This document shows, piece after piece, positions 57,011-64,000 of a stretch of 64,000 nucleotides of DNA. Location of the stretch: assembly GCF_030814415.1 (NCBI RefSeq), contig NZ_JAUSVB010000002.1:1054001-1118000 (forward strand), written 5' to 3'. Position numbers and translations under genes: made by a program. This stretch comes from Cellulomonas humilata (GTDB taxonomy: Bacteria > Actinomycetota > Actinomycetes > Actinomycetales > Cellulomonadaceae). Numbering within the stretch: position 1 is the first letter of the stretch; every line of letters begins with the position of its first letter. The notes under the pieces were generated by a model, which worked only from the letters and a program-made list of their open reading frames with translations, searched no databases and had not been told where the DNA came from.

Positions 57011-58384
57011 GTGCGCACACTCCGTGACCGGCTCGCGCGAGCACGCGACGAGGACGGTGTCACCCTCATCGAGGTGCTCATGGCGATGCTCATCTTCGCG
57101 ATCGTCAGCACCGGTCTGATCTTCACCATGCTGTCCGTCCTGTCGCTGGGCCGGGACTCCCGTGCTCGCCAGGTGGCAGCCAACCTCGCCGCGGAGGACA
57201 TCGACCGCACGCGCGAGGAGAAGGACATCTTCGACCTGCAGGACAAGAGCTACACGCGGGCTCTCAACGGTGACACCTTCCACGTCCACCGTGAGACGTC
57301 GTGGGTCTCGGACCCCGACCTCGAGTTCCAGTGCGGCTCCGGCGGCGGCGCGCTGCGCTACAAGCGCGTGAACATCACCATCACCTGGGACGGCATGCGC
57401 GGGGGCACCGAGCCCGTGCGCGCCGACACCGTGCTGGACGCCAAGGACCGCATCAACGACCCGACCCGGTCCACGCTGCTGGTCTCGGTCCTCAACGGCG
57501 AGGGCCTCGGATCGCAGGGCGTCGCCGTCTCGGCGCAGCCGACCACCGCGGCGGGAGTCCCCGTGGGCGCGGCACTGCCGACGGTCACCACGGATGCCGA
57601 AGGGTGCGCCTACGTGCTCAAGGCCCCGCCCGGCGACTACAAGATCACCGTCACCAAGAGCGGGTACGTCGACATCAACCAAGCGACGGCGCCGTCGGTG
57701 CAGCTGAGCGTCTCCGCCAACTCGACGGCGTCCGCCTCGTTCTCCTACGACAACGCCGCGGTGTACACCCTGCGGTACGGCACCAACGTCACGGGCGTGA
57801 CGCCCCGCGTGCCTGCCGGGTCGATGCTCACCACGTTCGACAGCACGTACGGACCGAAGAACCCGGTGGTCGCCACCGGTACGGAGACGCCACGGACGTA
57901 CAAGATGTTCCCGATCAGCTCGGGCTACTCCATCTTCGCCGGGACCTGCGACCTGACGACGCTCACGACCGGACCGGCCGACCCCACCAACTGGGCGGGC
58001 GGGGTCCGGCAGCCGGAGGCCGCGGCCGCTCCCGGCGGCGCGGTCACGGTGGACGTGGCGATGGGCATCGTGAACCTGTCCGTGGGCGCCCCGGGAACGA
58101 GCACCTTCGTCAAGGCGGTCGCCGTCGCGGCGCCGACCGGTGCGGAGGCGCTCGCCTGCACGACGCCCGCGCAGACGTTGACCTTCAGCTCGGCAGTGTT
58201 GAACGCGTCCGGTACGGCGACGATCGCCCTCCCGTACGGGTTCTGGAAGCTCTACCGCGGGACCAGCAGCTCACAGACGACCCAGATCACGACCGCGCAG
58301 ATCACGCCGGTCACGGGTGGGTCGGTCCAGGCCGACGGCACCGTCGAGCTCGACCCACGCTCGCCGCTCTGGGAAGGACCGTGA
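57011..58384 (+). CDS. Large PilV-like minor pilin
   Basis: A 457-residue prepilin-like protein. Leader RARDEDG then VTLIEVLMAMLIFAIVSTGL, with Glu at +5. It is much larger than usual PilV. The middle (residues ~155-245) looks like a beta-sandwich of the carboxypeptidase-regulatory/Cna-B type (TTDAEGCAYVLKAPPGDYKI, then VTKSGYVDIN). The C-terminal half is Thr/Ser/Gly-rich. The GTG has AGAGGAG eight bases upstream. Overlaps the next gene by four bases (GTGA). It could form the pilus tip and bind a surface ligand; that is inference. Confidence 0.88.
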   Translation: MRTLRDRLARARDEDGVTLIEVLMAMLIFAIVSTGLIFTMLSVLSLGRDSRARQVAANLAAEDIDRTREEKDIFDLQDKSYTRALNGDTFHVHRETSWVSDPDLEFQCGSGGGALRYKRVNITITWDGMRGGTEPVRADTVLDAKDRINDPTRSTLLVSVLNGEGLGSQGVAVSAQPTTAAGVPVGAALPTVTTDAEGCAYVLKAPPGDYKITVTKSGYVDINQATAPSVQLSVSANSTASASFSYDNAAVYTLRYGTNVTGVTPRVPAGSMLTTFDSTYGPKNPVVATGTETPRTYKMFPISSGYSIFAGTCDLTTLTTGPADPTNWAGGVRQPEAAAAPGGAVTVDVAMGIVNLSVGAPGTSTFVKAVAVAAPTGAEALACTTPAQTLTFSSAVLNASGTATIALPYGFWKLYRGTSSSQTTQITTAQITPVTGGSVQADGTVELDPRSPLWEGP

Positions 58385-59118
58385 CCATGCGCCGGATCCG
58401 CGAACGCCTGAGCACCGCGACGCAACGCGCCGAGGCCGGTTTCAGCCTCCCGGAGCTGATCGTGACGATGGCGCTCATGAGCGTCATCAGCATCCTCGTC
58501 GTCTCGCTCTTCTCGACGTTCGCGCGGTCGATGACGCGGGACCGGAGCGCGTCGGAGAGCACGTCCGTCGCCGCGATCGGGATGTCCGAGATCACGCGTG
58601 TCCTGCGGTCCGGCACGGAGATCCGTCAGCCCGGCAACGCCGACAACATCCCGGTCTTCCTGTTCGCCGGTCGGGAGAGCCTGATCATGCACGGCTTCCT
58701 CGACACGACGGCCGCGGTGCCGACACCGTTGAAGATCCAGTTCACCGTCAACTCCCAGCGCCAGCTCATGGAGACGCGCTGGAACTCCGACGTGTCGTCG
58801 GGGCCGTACTGGACCTTCGCCCCGGCTCCCACCTCGACGCGCCGGATCGCCAGCAAGATCACCGTCCGGGCCGCGGGCGAGCCGTACCTGTTCACCTACC
58901 GGACGGAGGTCGTCTGTGCGGCGGCCACGCCGGACTGCAACGTGATCACCGTCCCGACGACGGGCATCACCGATGCTGCGGTGCTCAAGACGATCGCCCT
59001 CGTCGAGGTGCGCCTGAAGGTCCAGGCCGACATCACCGGCCGGGCCGATCCTGTGCTGCTGACCAACCAGGTCGGCCTGCCGAACCGCGGTATCGACCGA
59101 GTAGGAGCGTCCCAGTGA
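58381..59118 (+). CDS. PilW-like minor pilin
   Basis: A 245-residue prepilin-like protein: leader MTMRRIRERLSTATQRAEAG, then FSLPELIVTMALMSVISILV with Glu at +5 (site after Gly20). The rest is a beta-rich domain with two cysteines (VVCAAATPDC). GTG at 58381 couples to the previous stop; an in-frame ATG two codons later is possible. It is second in the minor-pilin trio. Confidence 0.88.
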   Translation: MTMRRIRERLSTATQRAEAGFSLPELIVTMALMSVISILVVSLFSTFARSMTRDRSASESTSVAAIGMSEITRVLRSGTEIRQPGNADNIPVFLFAGRESLIMHGFLDTTAAVPTPLKIQFTVNSQRQLMETRWNSDVSSGPYWTFAPAPTSTRRIASKITVRAAGEPYLFTYRTEVVCAAATPDCNVITVPTTGITDAAVLKTIALVEVRLKVQADITGRADPVLLTNQVGLPNRGIDRVGASQ

Positions 59119-60998
59119 TGCGTCGCATTCTCGCTGCCCGTCTCGGCCCACGCCGCGAGGAGGGGATCGCCCTCCTGATGGTCATCGGTGTGTCGTTGGT
59201 CCTCGCCCTGCTGGCGATCTCTGCCGTGTCCTACGCCATCGGGTCGCAGCGCAAGGCCAGGTCGGACCAGGACTGGAACGCCGCCATGGCGGCCGCCTAC
59301 GCGGCGGTCGAGGAGTACCAGAGCAGGCTCGCCAACGACCCCGGCTACTTCGTGTACGGCAACCCGAGCGCGACGTTCGCGCCGACGAGCGTCGTCACGC
59401 TGCCGACAGGCGCCTCCGCGAACCCGGCCTTCGGCCTGGGCGCGAGCGGGGCGTGGGCCAACATCGCCGGCTCGGGTGGTGCAGCACAGTTCCGCTACGA
59501 GGTCGACAACTCGAAGTACTACTCGTCGGGGACGCTGCGACTGCGCGCCACCGGCCGGGCCGGCGGAGAGACGCGGTCGCTGGTCGCCGACCTCCGGCAG
59601 CGTGGCTTCATCGACTTCCTCTACTTCACCAACTACGAGATCATCGACCCGGTGATCTCAGGCGCGACCGGCACCTGCGAGATCTACCGCTACGCCGGGC
59701 GCAGCACCGCCAACCCGCCGTCGGGCTGTGGCGCGATCAACTTCCGCACCGGCGACGTCATCGACGGGCCGCTGCACACCAACGACGCGTTCCAGATCGA
59801 CGGCAACCCGGTCTTCAAGGGATGGACGACCACGTCGTACAACCCGACGACCGGCCTGAACTACTTCGGTACCGGGACGCCGTCGTTCCCGGCCATGCCG
59901 GGCGGCAAGCCCGTGTACGAGCCGATCCTCGCGATGCCGGCGACCAACACCGAGCTGAAGAAGGAGACGCGCCCGGACCTCCCGCTCGACGTCCCGCGGC
60001 CCGGCTGCCTCTACACCGGCCCGACGAAGATCGTGTTCAAGGCGAACGGGAAGATGCAGGTCACGTCCCCGTGGACCAAGGTCACCAGCCCGGTGGCTGG
60101 GACCAACAACGCCGGGTGCGGCACTCCGGGCTCGGCCGGCCTCGGCTCGGCCACCGGCCAGGAGATCGACGCACCGGACAACAACGTCGTGTTCGTGCAG
60201 AACGTGCCGTCGTTGTCCACCGATCCCAACTACTGGGCCACGGGAGCGACCGGCACCCCGGTGTGCCTGGCCGAGAGCCACGCGTCGACCGGGACGAACA
60301 TCCGGAACGCTGCGGGCAACCCGGTGGGCTACCCAGCGACGGGCGAGTACGTCGCCAACGCGAGCGTCTACGGGTGCCGCAACGGGGACGTCTTCGTCCA
60401 GGGGACCGTCAACGCCAAGGCAACCCTTGCGGCGGAGAACTACATCTACATCACCGACGACATCACGTACGCCAGCGCTGACGACGACATCCTCGGCCTC
60501 GTGGGACAGAACGCGGTCTGGGTGTGGAAGCCGGAGAAGCAGAACACCACCGCGGTGTCGCAGACCGACCGGACCCTGTCGCAGCGGAATGCTCTCGCCG
60601 CCATCGGCTACGACTGCGTGGCTACCTCGAGCACGCGGTACCGGTGCGACGGCCGCACGTTCTCCGCGTCGGACAACGAGCTGATCGCCGACACCGACCG
60701 CCGGATCGACGCCGCCATCCTGTCCGTCGCGCACACGTTCATGGTGCAGAACTACAACCGCGGCGACCCGCGTGGCACCCTGACCGTCAACGGTGCCATC
60801 GCCCAGAAGTTCCGTGGCACGGTCGGCACCGGAAGCGGCGCCACGGTCTCCACCGGGTATCTGAAGGACTACAAGTACGACAAGCGGTTCAGCTACGTCG
60901 CGCCGCCCAAGTTCCTCTCGCCGACCTCGACCACCTACGGTGTGAACGTCTGGGTCGAGATTGCGCCGGTGTTCGGCGCGGACGGGGCGTACCGGTAG
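59118..60998 (+). CDS. PilX-like protein lacking Glu5, large ectodomain
   Basis: A 626-residue protein. N-terminal region RREEGIALLMVIGVSLVLAL resembles PilX/GspK-type pseudopilins: Gly before a hydrophobic helix, but no Glu at +5, as is usual for the initiating minor pilin. The ectodomain (about 580 residues) is large, with several cysteines and repeated beta structure (VIDGPLHTNDAFQIDGNPVF, ENYIYITDDITYASADDDIL). It reads as a right-handed or mixed beta domain, family unknown. ATG overlaps the PilW-like stop. Role in pilus assembly or tip adhesion inferred from position. Confidence 0.85.
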   Translation: MRRILAARLGPRREEGIALLMVIGVSLVLALLAISAVSYAIGSQRKARSDQDWNAAMAAAYAAVEEYQSRLANDPGYFVYGNPSATFAPTSVVTLPTGASANPAFGLGASGAWANIAGSGGAAQFRYEVDNSKYYSSGTLRLRATGRAGGETRSLVADLRQRGFIDFLYFTNYEIIDPVISGATGTCEIYRYAGRSTANPPSGCGAINFRTGDVIDGPLHTNDAFQIDGNPVFKGWTTTSYNPTTGLNYFGTGTPSFPAMPGGKPVYEPILAMPATNTELKKETRPDLPLDVPRPGCLYTGPTKIVFKANGKMQVTSPWTKVTSPVAGTNNAGCGTPGSAGLGSATGQEIDAPDNNVVFVQNVPSLSTDPNYWATGATGTPVCLAESHASTGTNIRNAAGNPVGYPATGEYVANASVYGCRNGDVFVQGTVNAKATLAAENYIYITDDITYASADDDILGLVGQNAVWVWKPEKQNTTAVSQTDRTLSQRNALAAIGYDCVATSSTRYRCDGRTFSASDNELIADTDRRIDAAILSVAHTFMVQNYNRGDPRGTLTVNGAIAQKFRGTVGTGSGATVSTGYLKDYKYDKRFSYVAPPKFLSPTSTTYGVNVWVEIAPVFGADGAYR

Positions 60999-61004
60999 CT
61001 GCTC

Positions 61005-61796
61005 GTGACTGTCGTTCTGTACGCCCTCGTCGGCCTCCTCGGGCTCGCGATCGGCTCGTTCCTCAACGTGGTCATCTGGCGCGTCCCGAGGGGCGAGTCG
61101 ATCACGCACCCACCGAGTGCGTGTCCCACCTGCGGTCACGCGATCCGCGCGCGCGACAACGTGCCGCTGGTGTCGTGGCTGCTGCTCCGAGGCCGGTGCC
61201 GGGACTGCTCGTCGCCGATCTCCGCCCGGTACCCGCTGGTCGAGCTGGCCACGGGCGTCCTCTTCGTCGTCGTGACGGTCTGGGTGGGGTTCGACGCGCC
61301 CGCGGTCTGGGCGCTGCCTGCGTTCCTCTACCTCGCGGCCGTGTCGGTGGCGTTGGCGATGATCGACATCGACACCAAGACACTGCCCGACAAGATCGTC
61401 CTCCCGTCGTACGTGGTCGCGATCGTTCTGCTCGCCGTTGCGTCGTGGGGCGCCGGCGACTGGGGCGCGCTGCTGCGCGCCGGGCTGGGCTGTGTCGTCC
61501 TGTGGACGTTCTACTTCGTGGTGGTCTTCGCGTACCCGAAGGGGATGGGCTTCGGCGACGTCAAGCTCGCAGGGCTCCTCGGGCTCTATCTCGGCTGGGT
61601 CGGGTGGGGGGCCCTGGCCGTCGGGTCGTTCGCCGCATTCCTGCTGGGCGGCGTCTTCTCGATCGGCCTGCTGCTCCTGAGGCGCGCGGGGCGCAAGACC
61701 GGGATCCCGTTCGGCCCGTGGATGCTGCTCGGTGCCGCCGTCGGCCTCGCGTGGGGCGAGCAGATCTTCCAGGCGTATCTCGACCTGATGCTCTGA
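61005..61796 (+). CDS. pilD: Prepilin peptidase / N-methyltransferase
   Basis: Membrane aspartic protease (A24A) that cleaves and methylates the pilins. 263 residues. Cytoplasmic domain with two Cys pairs (CPTCGHAIRARDNVPLVSWL, and CRDCSSPIS), catalytic aspartates in MIDIDTKTLPD and GMGFGDVKLAGL, and about seven membrane segments. GTG start six bases after the PilX-like stop, so it is in the same transcript as the pilins it processes. Confidence 0.95.
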   Translation: MTVVLYALVGLLGLAIGSFLNVVIWRVPRGESITHPPSACPTCGHAIRARDNVPLVSWLLLRGRCRDCSSPISARYPLVELATGVLFVVVTVWVGFDAPAVWALPAFLYLAAVSVALAMIDIDTKTLPDKIVLPSYVVAIVLLAVASWGAGDWGALLRAGLGCVVLWTFYFVVVFAYPKGMGFGDVKLAGLLGLYLGWVGWGALAVGSFAAFLLGGVFSIGLLLLRRAGRKTGIPFGPWMLLGAAVGLAWGEQIFQAYLDLML

Positions 61797-61825
61797 TCTG
61801 AGCCGATTCGTCGGTGCCCTTGGGC

Positions 61826-61852
61826 TCAAGACCTGGACCGACACGGCCGATA
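61826..61852 (+). promoter_or_regulatory. Sigma-28 (FliA/WhiG)-like promoter before pilM
   Basis: TCAA-N16-GCCGATA, followed by GT, lies 41 bases before the pilM GTG. Same arrangement as before pilB, pilT and pilA. Confidence 0.6.
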
Positions 61853-61893
61853 GTCCATTCGGAGTGATCGCTCACGGTCGAAGGGATAGTCAC

Positions 61894-62961
61894 GTGGCCA
61901 AGTCGAGAGTCATCGGACTCGACATCGGCACCACGCATGTGCGTGCTGCTGAGGTCGAGTTCGGCAGCGGCGGCCCGGCGCGCACTGCGCAGCCGACCGT
62001 CGTCCGGTACGGCGAGGTCGCACTGCCGCCCGGCGCGATCCGCGACGGCGAGGTCGCCGAGTCGTCGACCGTGGCCACCGCGATCCGCCGGCTGTGGTCC
62101 CAGCACAAGTTCAGCCACAAGAACGTCGTGGTCGGGGTGGGCAACCAGCGCGTGATCGTGCGCGACCTGGACCTGCCCTGGATGCCCATCGCGCAGATCC
62201 GGTCCTCGCTACCCTTCCAGGTGCAGGACATGCTCCCCGTCGCGATCGAGGACGCGGTGCTCGACTACGTGCCCACGGGGTCGTTCGACGGCGAGCACGG
62301 CCGGATGCTGCGGGGGCTGCTCGTCGCGGCCACCAAGGACACCGTGCACGCCAACACCGAGGCAGTCGAGGCCGCAGGACTGCGGCCGATGATGGTCGAC
62401 CTCGGCGCGCTCGCCCTCACTCGCGTGATGGCCCGCGGAGACCTGGCGGGACGCGAGTTCGCACTCGTGGACATCGGCGCGCGGGTGACCACCGTCGTGA
62501 TCGTCTCCGGTGGCGCGCCGCGCCTCATCCGGATGCTTCCCTCGGGTGGTCAGGACGTCACCGAGGCTGTCGCCGGGGCCCTGGGGATCCCGATGGCCGA
62601 CGCCGAGGTGGCCAAGCGGCAGATCGGTATCGGCTACGCCACGGCACCTGAGGTCGAGCGTGGTGTCGAGGCGATCCGAACGGTGACCACCTCCCTCATC
62701 GAGGCCATCCGGAACACGTTCGTCTACTACGCGAGCAGCAACCCGGGCTCGGCCGCGGAGGTCGTGGTCCTGACCGGTGGGGGCTCACAGCTGCCGGGCC
62801 TGGGCCAGTACCTGTCGAGTGCCTGCCGGGTCCCGGTGACCGTCGGCCAGCCGCTCGGCACCCTGCGAGTGTCTCCAGGGGCAGGTCTCCAGGACGGGCA
62901 CCGCGACAACCAGCACCTCCTGGCGGTTCCGCTGGGCCTCGCGTTCGGAGTGGCAGCATGA
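61894..62961 (+). CDS. pilM: Type IV pilus assembly protein PilM (actin-like)
   Basis: Cytoplasmic actin/FtsA-like ATPase that joins PilN to the motor. 355 residues. Seen: RVIGLDIGTTHVRAAEVEF (phosphate 1), WMPIAQIRSSLPFQVQDML, FALVDIGARVTTVVIVSGG (phosphate 2) and VVLTGGGSQLPGLGQYLSS (adenosine). The GTG has GAAGGGA seven bases upstream. The stop overlaps pilN (ATGA). pilM-pilN-pilO form the alignment complex. Confidence 0.94.
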   Translation: MAKSRVIGLDIGTTHVRAAEVEFGSGGPARTAQPTVVRYGEVALPPGAIRDGEVAESSTVATAIRRLWSQHKFSHKNVVVGVGNQRVIVRDLDLPWMPIAQIRSSLPFQVQDMLPVAIEDAVLDYVPTGSFDGEHGRMLRGLLVAATKDTVHANTEAVEAAGLRPMMVDLGALALTRVMARGDLAGREFALVDIGARVTTVVIVSGGAPRLIRMLPSGGQDVTEAVAGALGIPMADAEVAKRQIGIGYATAPEVERGVEAIRTVTTSLIEAIRNTFVYYASSNPGSAAEVVVLTGGGSQLPGLGQYLSSACRVPVTVGQPLGTLRVSPGAGLQDGHRDNQHLLAVPLGLAFGVAA

Positions 62962-63656
62962 CATCCCTGCTCGAACGTCCCGCCAAGTCCGCGGCCAAGG
63001 GAGCGGTGACCAACCCGAACGCCCTCCCGCAGGTCAACCTCCTGCCGCCCGGGATCCGTGCGCGGCGCGCGCTGGGCCGGACGAAGACCCGCCTCGGCAT
63101 CGCGCTCGTGCTCGTGCTCGTGCTCGTCGTGGCAGTTGCTGCCGGCGCGCTCGCGCAGCTGACGCTGGCCAAGTCCCGGCTCTCCGACGCCCAGTCCGAG
63201 TCCGCCCAGCTCACGCAGCAGCAGGCCAAGTACGCCGAGGTCCCGCAGGTCATCGGCCAGCTCGACCAGGCCAACGCTGCACGCGAGCTCGGCTTCTCGA
63301 CCGACACCCTCTGGACGCCGTACCTCATGGCGACGTTCGCGGTCCTGCCGGCCGGCGCGAAGATCACGTCGATCGAGATGGTGAGCGCGACGCCGATGCA
63401 GGCGGCCGAGATCCCGGTCGACCCCCTGCAGGCGCCGAGCGTCGGCCGTCTGGCCTTCGTCGTGAACAGCCCGACACTCCCCGACACGGCCGCCTGGCTC
63501 GACGGTCTCAACTCGATCCCCGGGTTCTCGGACGCGTGGATGTCCACGACCGCGCTCGCCGAGGACGAGAACAAGAACGTCTTCTACCAGACCAGCGTGA
63601 CCGTCCAGGTCACCGAGGCCGCCTACAGCGGTCGCTTCAGCCCGGAAGGTGAGTGA
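62958..63656 (+). CDS. pilN: Type IV pilus assembly protein PilN
   Basis: A bitopic membrane protein of 232 residues. The N-terminal cytoplasmic motif VNLLPPGIRARRA, which binds PilM, is at residues 26-38; one membrane segment (IALVLVLVLVVAVAAGAL) follows, then a coiled-coil (SRLSDAQSESAQLTQQQAKY) and a ferredoxin-like domain. ATG overlaps pilM; pilO starts one base after the stop. Confidence 0.92.
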   Translation: MTSLLERPAKSAAKGAVTNPNALPQVNLLPPGIRARRALGRTKTRLGIALVLVLVLVVAVAAGALAQLTLAKSRLSDAQSESAQLTQQQAKYAEVPQVIGQLDQANAARELGFSTDTLWTPYLMATFAVLPAGAKITSIEMVSATPMQAAEIPVDPLQAPSVGRLAFVVNSPTLPDTAAWLDGLNSIPGFSDAWMSTTALAEDENKNVFYQTSVTVQVTEAAYSGRFSPEGE

Positions 63657-63657
63657 C

Positions 63658-64000
63658 ATGGGTGGCAAGTCCTCTACCTGGATTGGCGGCGCGGTCGTCG
63701 TTGCGCTCCTGATCGTCGTCGGTGGATGGTTCGTCGCCATCTCGCCCACGCTCGACGCCACCGCGACCGCCTCGGCGGACGCAGACGCCGCGACGGCGCG
63801 CAACGAGCAGCTGCGGCTGCAGCTGGCGACACTGAAGAAGCAGTTCGAGAACCTCGACAGCTACAAGGCGGAGCTGAACGTCGCGCGGGTCGAGATCCCG
63901 ACCACCGGCGACCTGTCCGGGTTCGCCCGGCAGATCGACGCTCTCGGGGTCGCCTCGGGCCTGACCGTCGTCTCCGTCGCCCCCGGCACCCCCATCGATG
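63658..64000 (+). CDS. pilO: Type IV pilus assembly protein PilO, cut by window edge
   Basis: The first 114 codons are visible. One N-terminal membrane segment (WIGGAVVVALLIVVGGWFV), a coiled-coil region (ATARNEQLRLQLATLKKQF) and the PilO pattern FARQIDALGVASGLTVVSV. It continues the pilM-pilN transcript. No stop is reached. Confidence 0.85.
   Translation, partial: MGGKSSTWIGGAVVVALLIVVGGWFVAISPTLDATATASADADAATARNEQLRLQLATLKKQFENLDSYKAELNVARVEIPTTGDLSGFARQIDALGVASGLTVVSVAPGTPID

Overview
This 64 kb window is high-GC chromosomal DNA with many GTG starts and strong Shine-Dalgarno sites. Its core gene order, thrS-HIT-pgsA-PIM acyltransferase-pimA ... pdxS/pdxT-yebC-ruvCAB-yajC-secDF-apt-relA ... 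hisS ... aspS ... rarA ... alaS-ruvX-mltG-aroE, is the conserved block of Actinomycetota. The complete type IV pilus cluster, an SsgA-like gene and rpsD between rarA and alaS point to Micrococcales, most probably a Cellulomonas-like organism; that placement is inference.

The left edge (1-7.7 kb) is accessory. On the minus strand lie two genes of unknown function: a 1139-residue protein with an NHNHNH motif and a TPPAE-repeat tail, then a protein that opens with PPPVEE repeats and runs out of the window. They diverge from a LuxR-type regulator, with a perfect inverted repeat in the shared intergenic region. Next comes a 2 kb segment bounded by a 62-bp direct repeat of the 3' half of tRNA-Val(GAC). 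This is the scar of an integrative element; it holds a secreted beta-helix protein and about 0.7 kb with no recognisable gene. The tRNA genes Val(GAC), Cys(GCA) and Gly(GCC) follow on the minus strand.

From 8 to 51.6 kb the window is mostly housekeeping: pabB-pabC (folate), an SsgA-like regulator, tRNA-Val(CAC), thrS with the phosphatidylinositol mannoside operon, the PLP synthase genes pdxS and pdxT separated by a NUDIX gene and a kynureninase, yebC, the Holliday-junction genes ruvCAB, the Sec translocase accessories, apt, the stringent-response gene relA, a cyclophilin with a DUF349 protein, a metallo-beta-lactamase-fold hydrolase, hisS, an SOS-box-preceded radical SAM gene, aspS, a GNAT acetyltransferase, an MMPL transporter, rarA, rpsD, alaS, ruvX, mltG and aroE. 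Several genes sit 6-8 bases downstream of a -10 hexamer and are probably leaderless.

From 51.6 kb to the right edge is a type IV pilus locus: pilB, pilT, pilC, the major pilin pilA, three pseudopilin-like genes, the prepilin peptidase and pilM-pilN-pilO (pilO is cut by the edge). Four intergenic regions here (before pilB, pilT, pilA and pilM) share an identically spaced element, TCA[A/C]-N16-[G/C]CCGAT, which resembles the FliA/WhiG (sigma-28) class of promoter. This suggests that one alternative sigma factor switches on the whole pilus locus.
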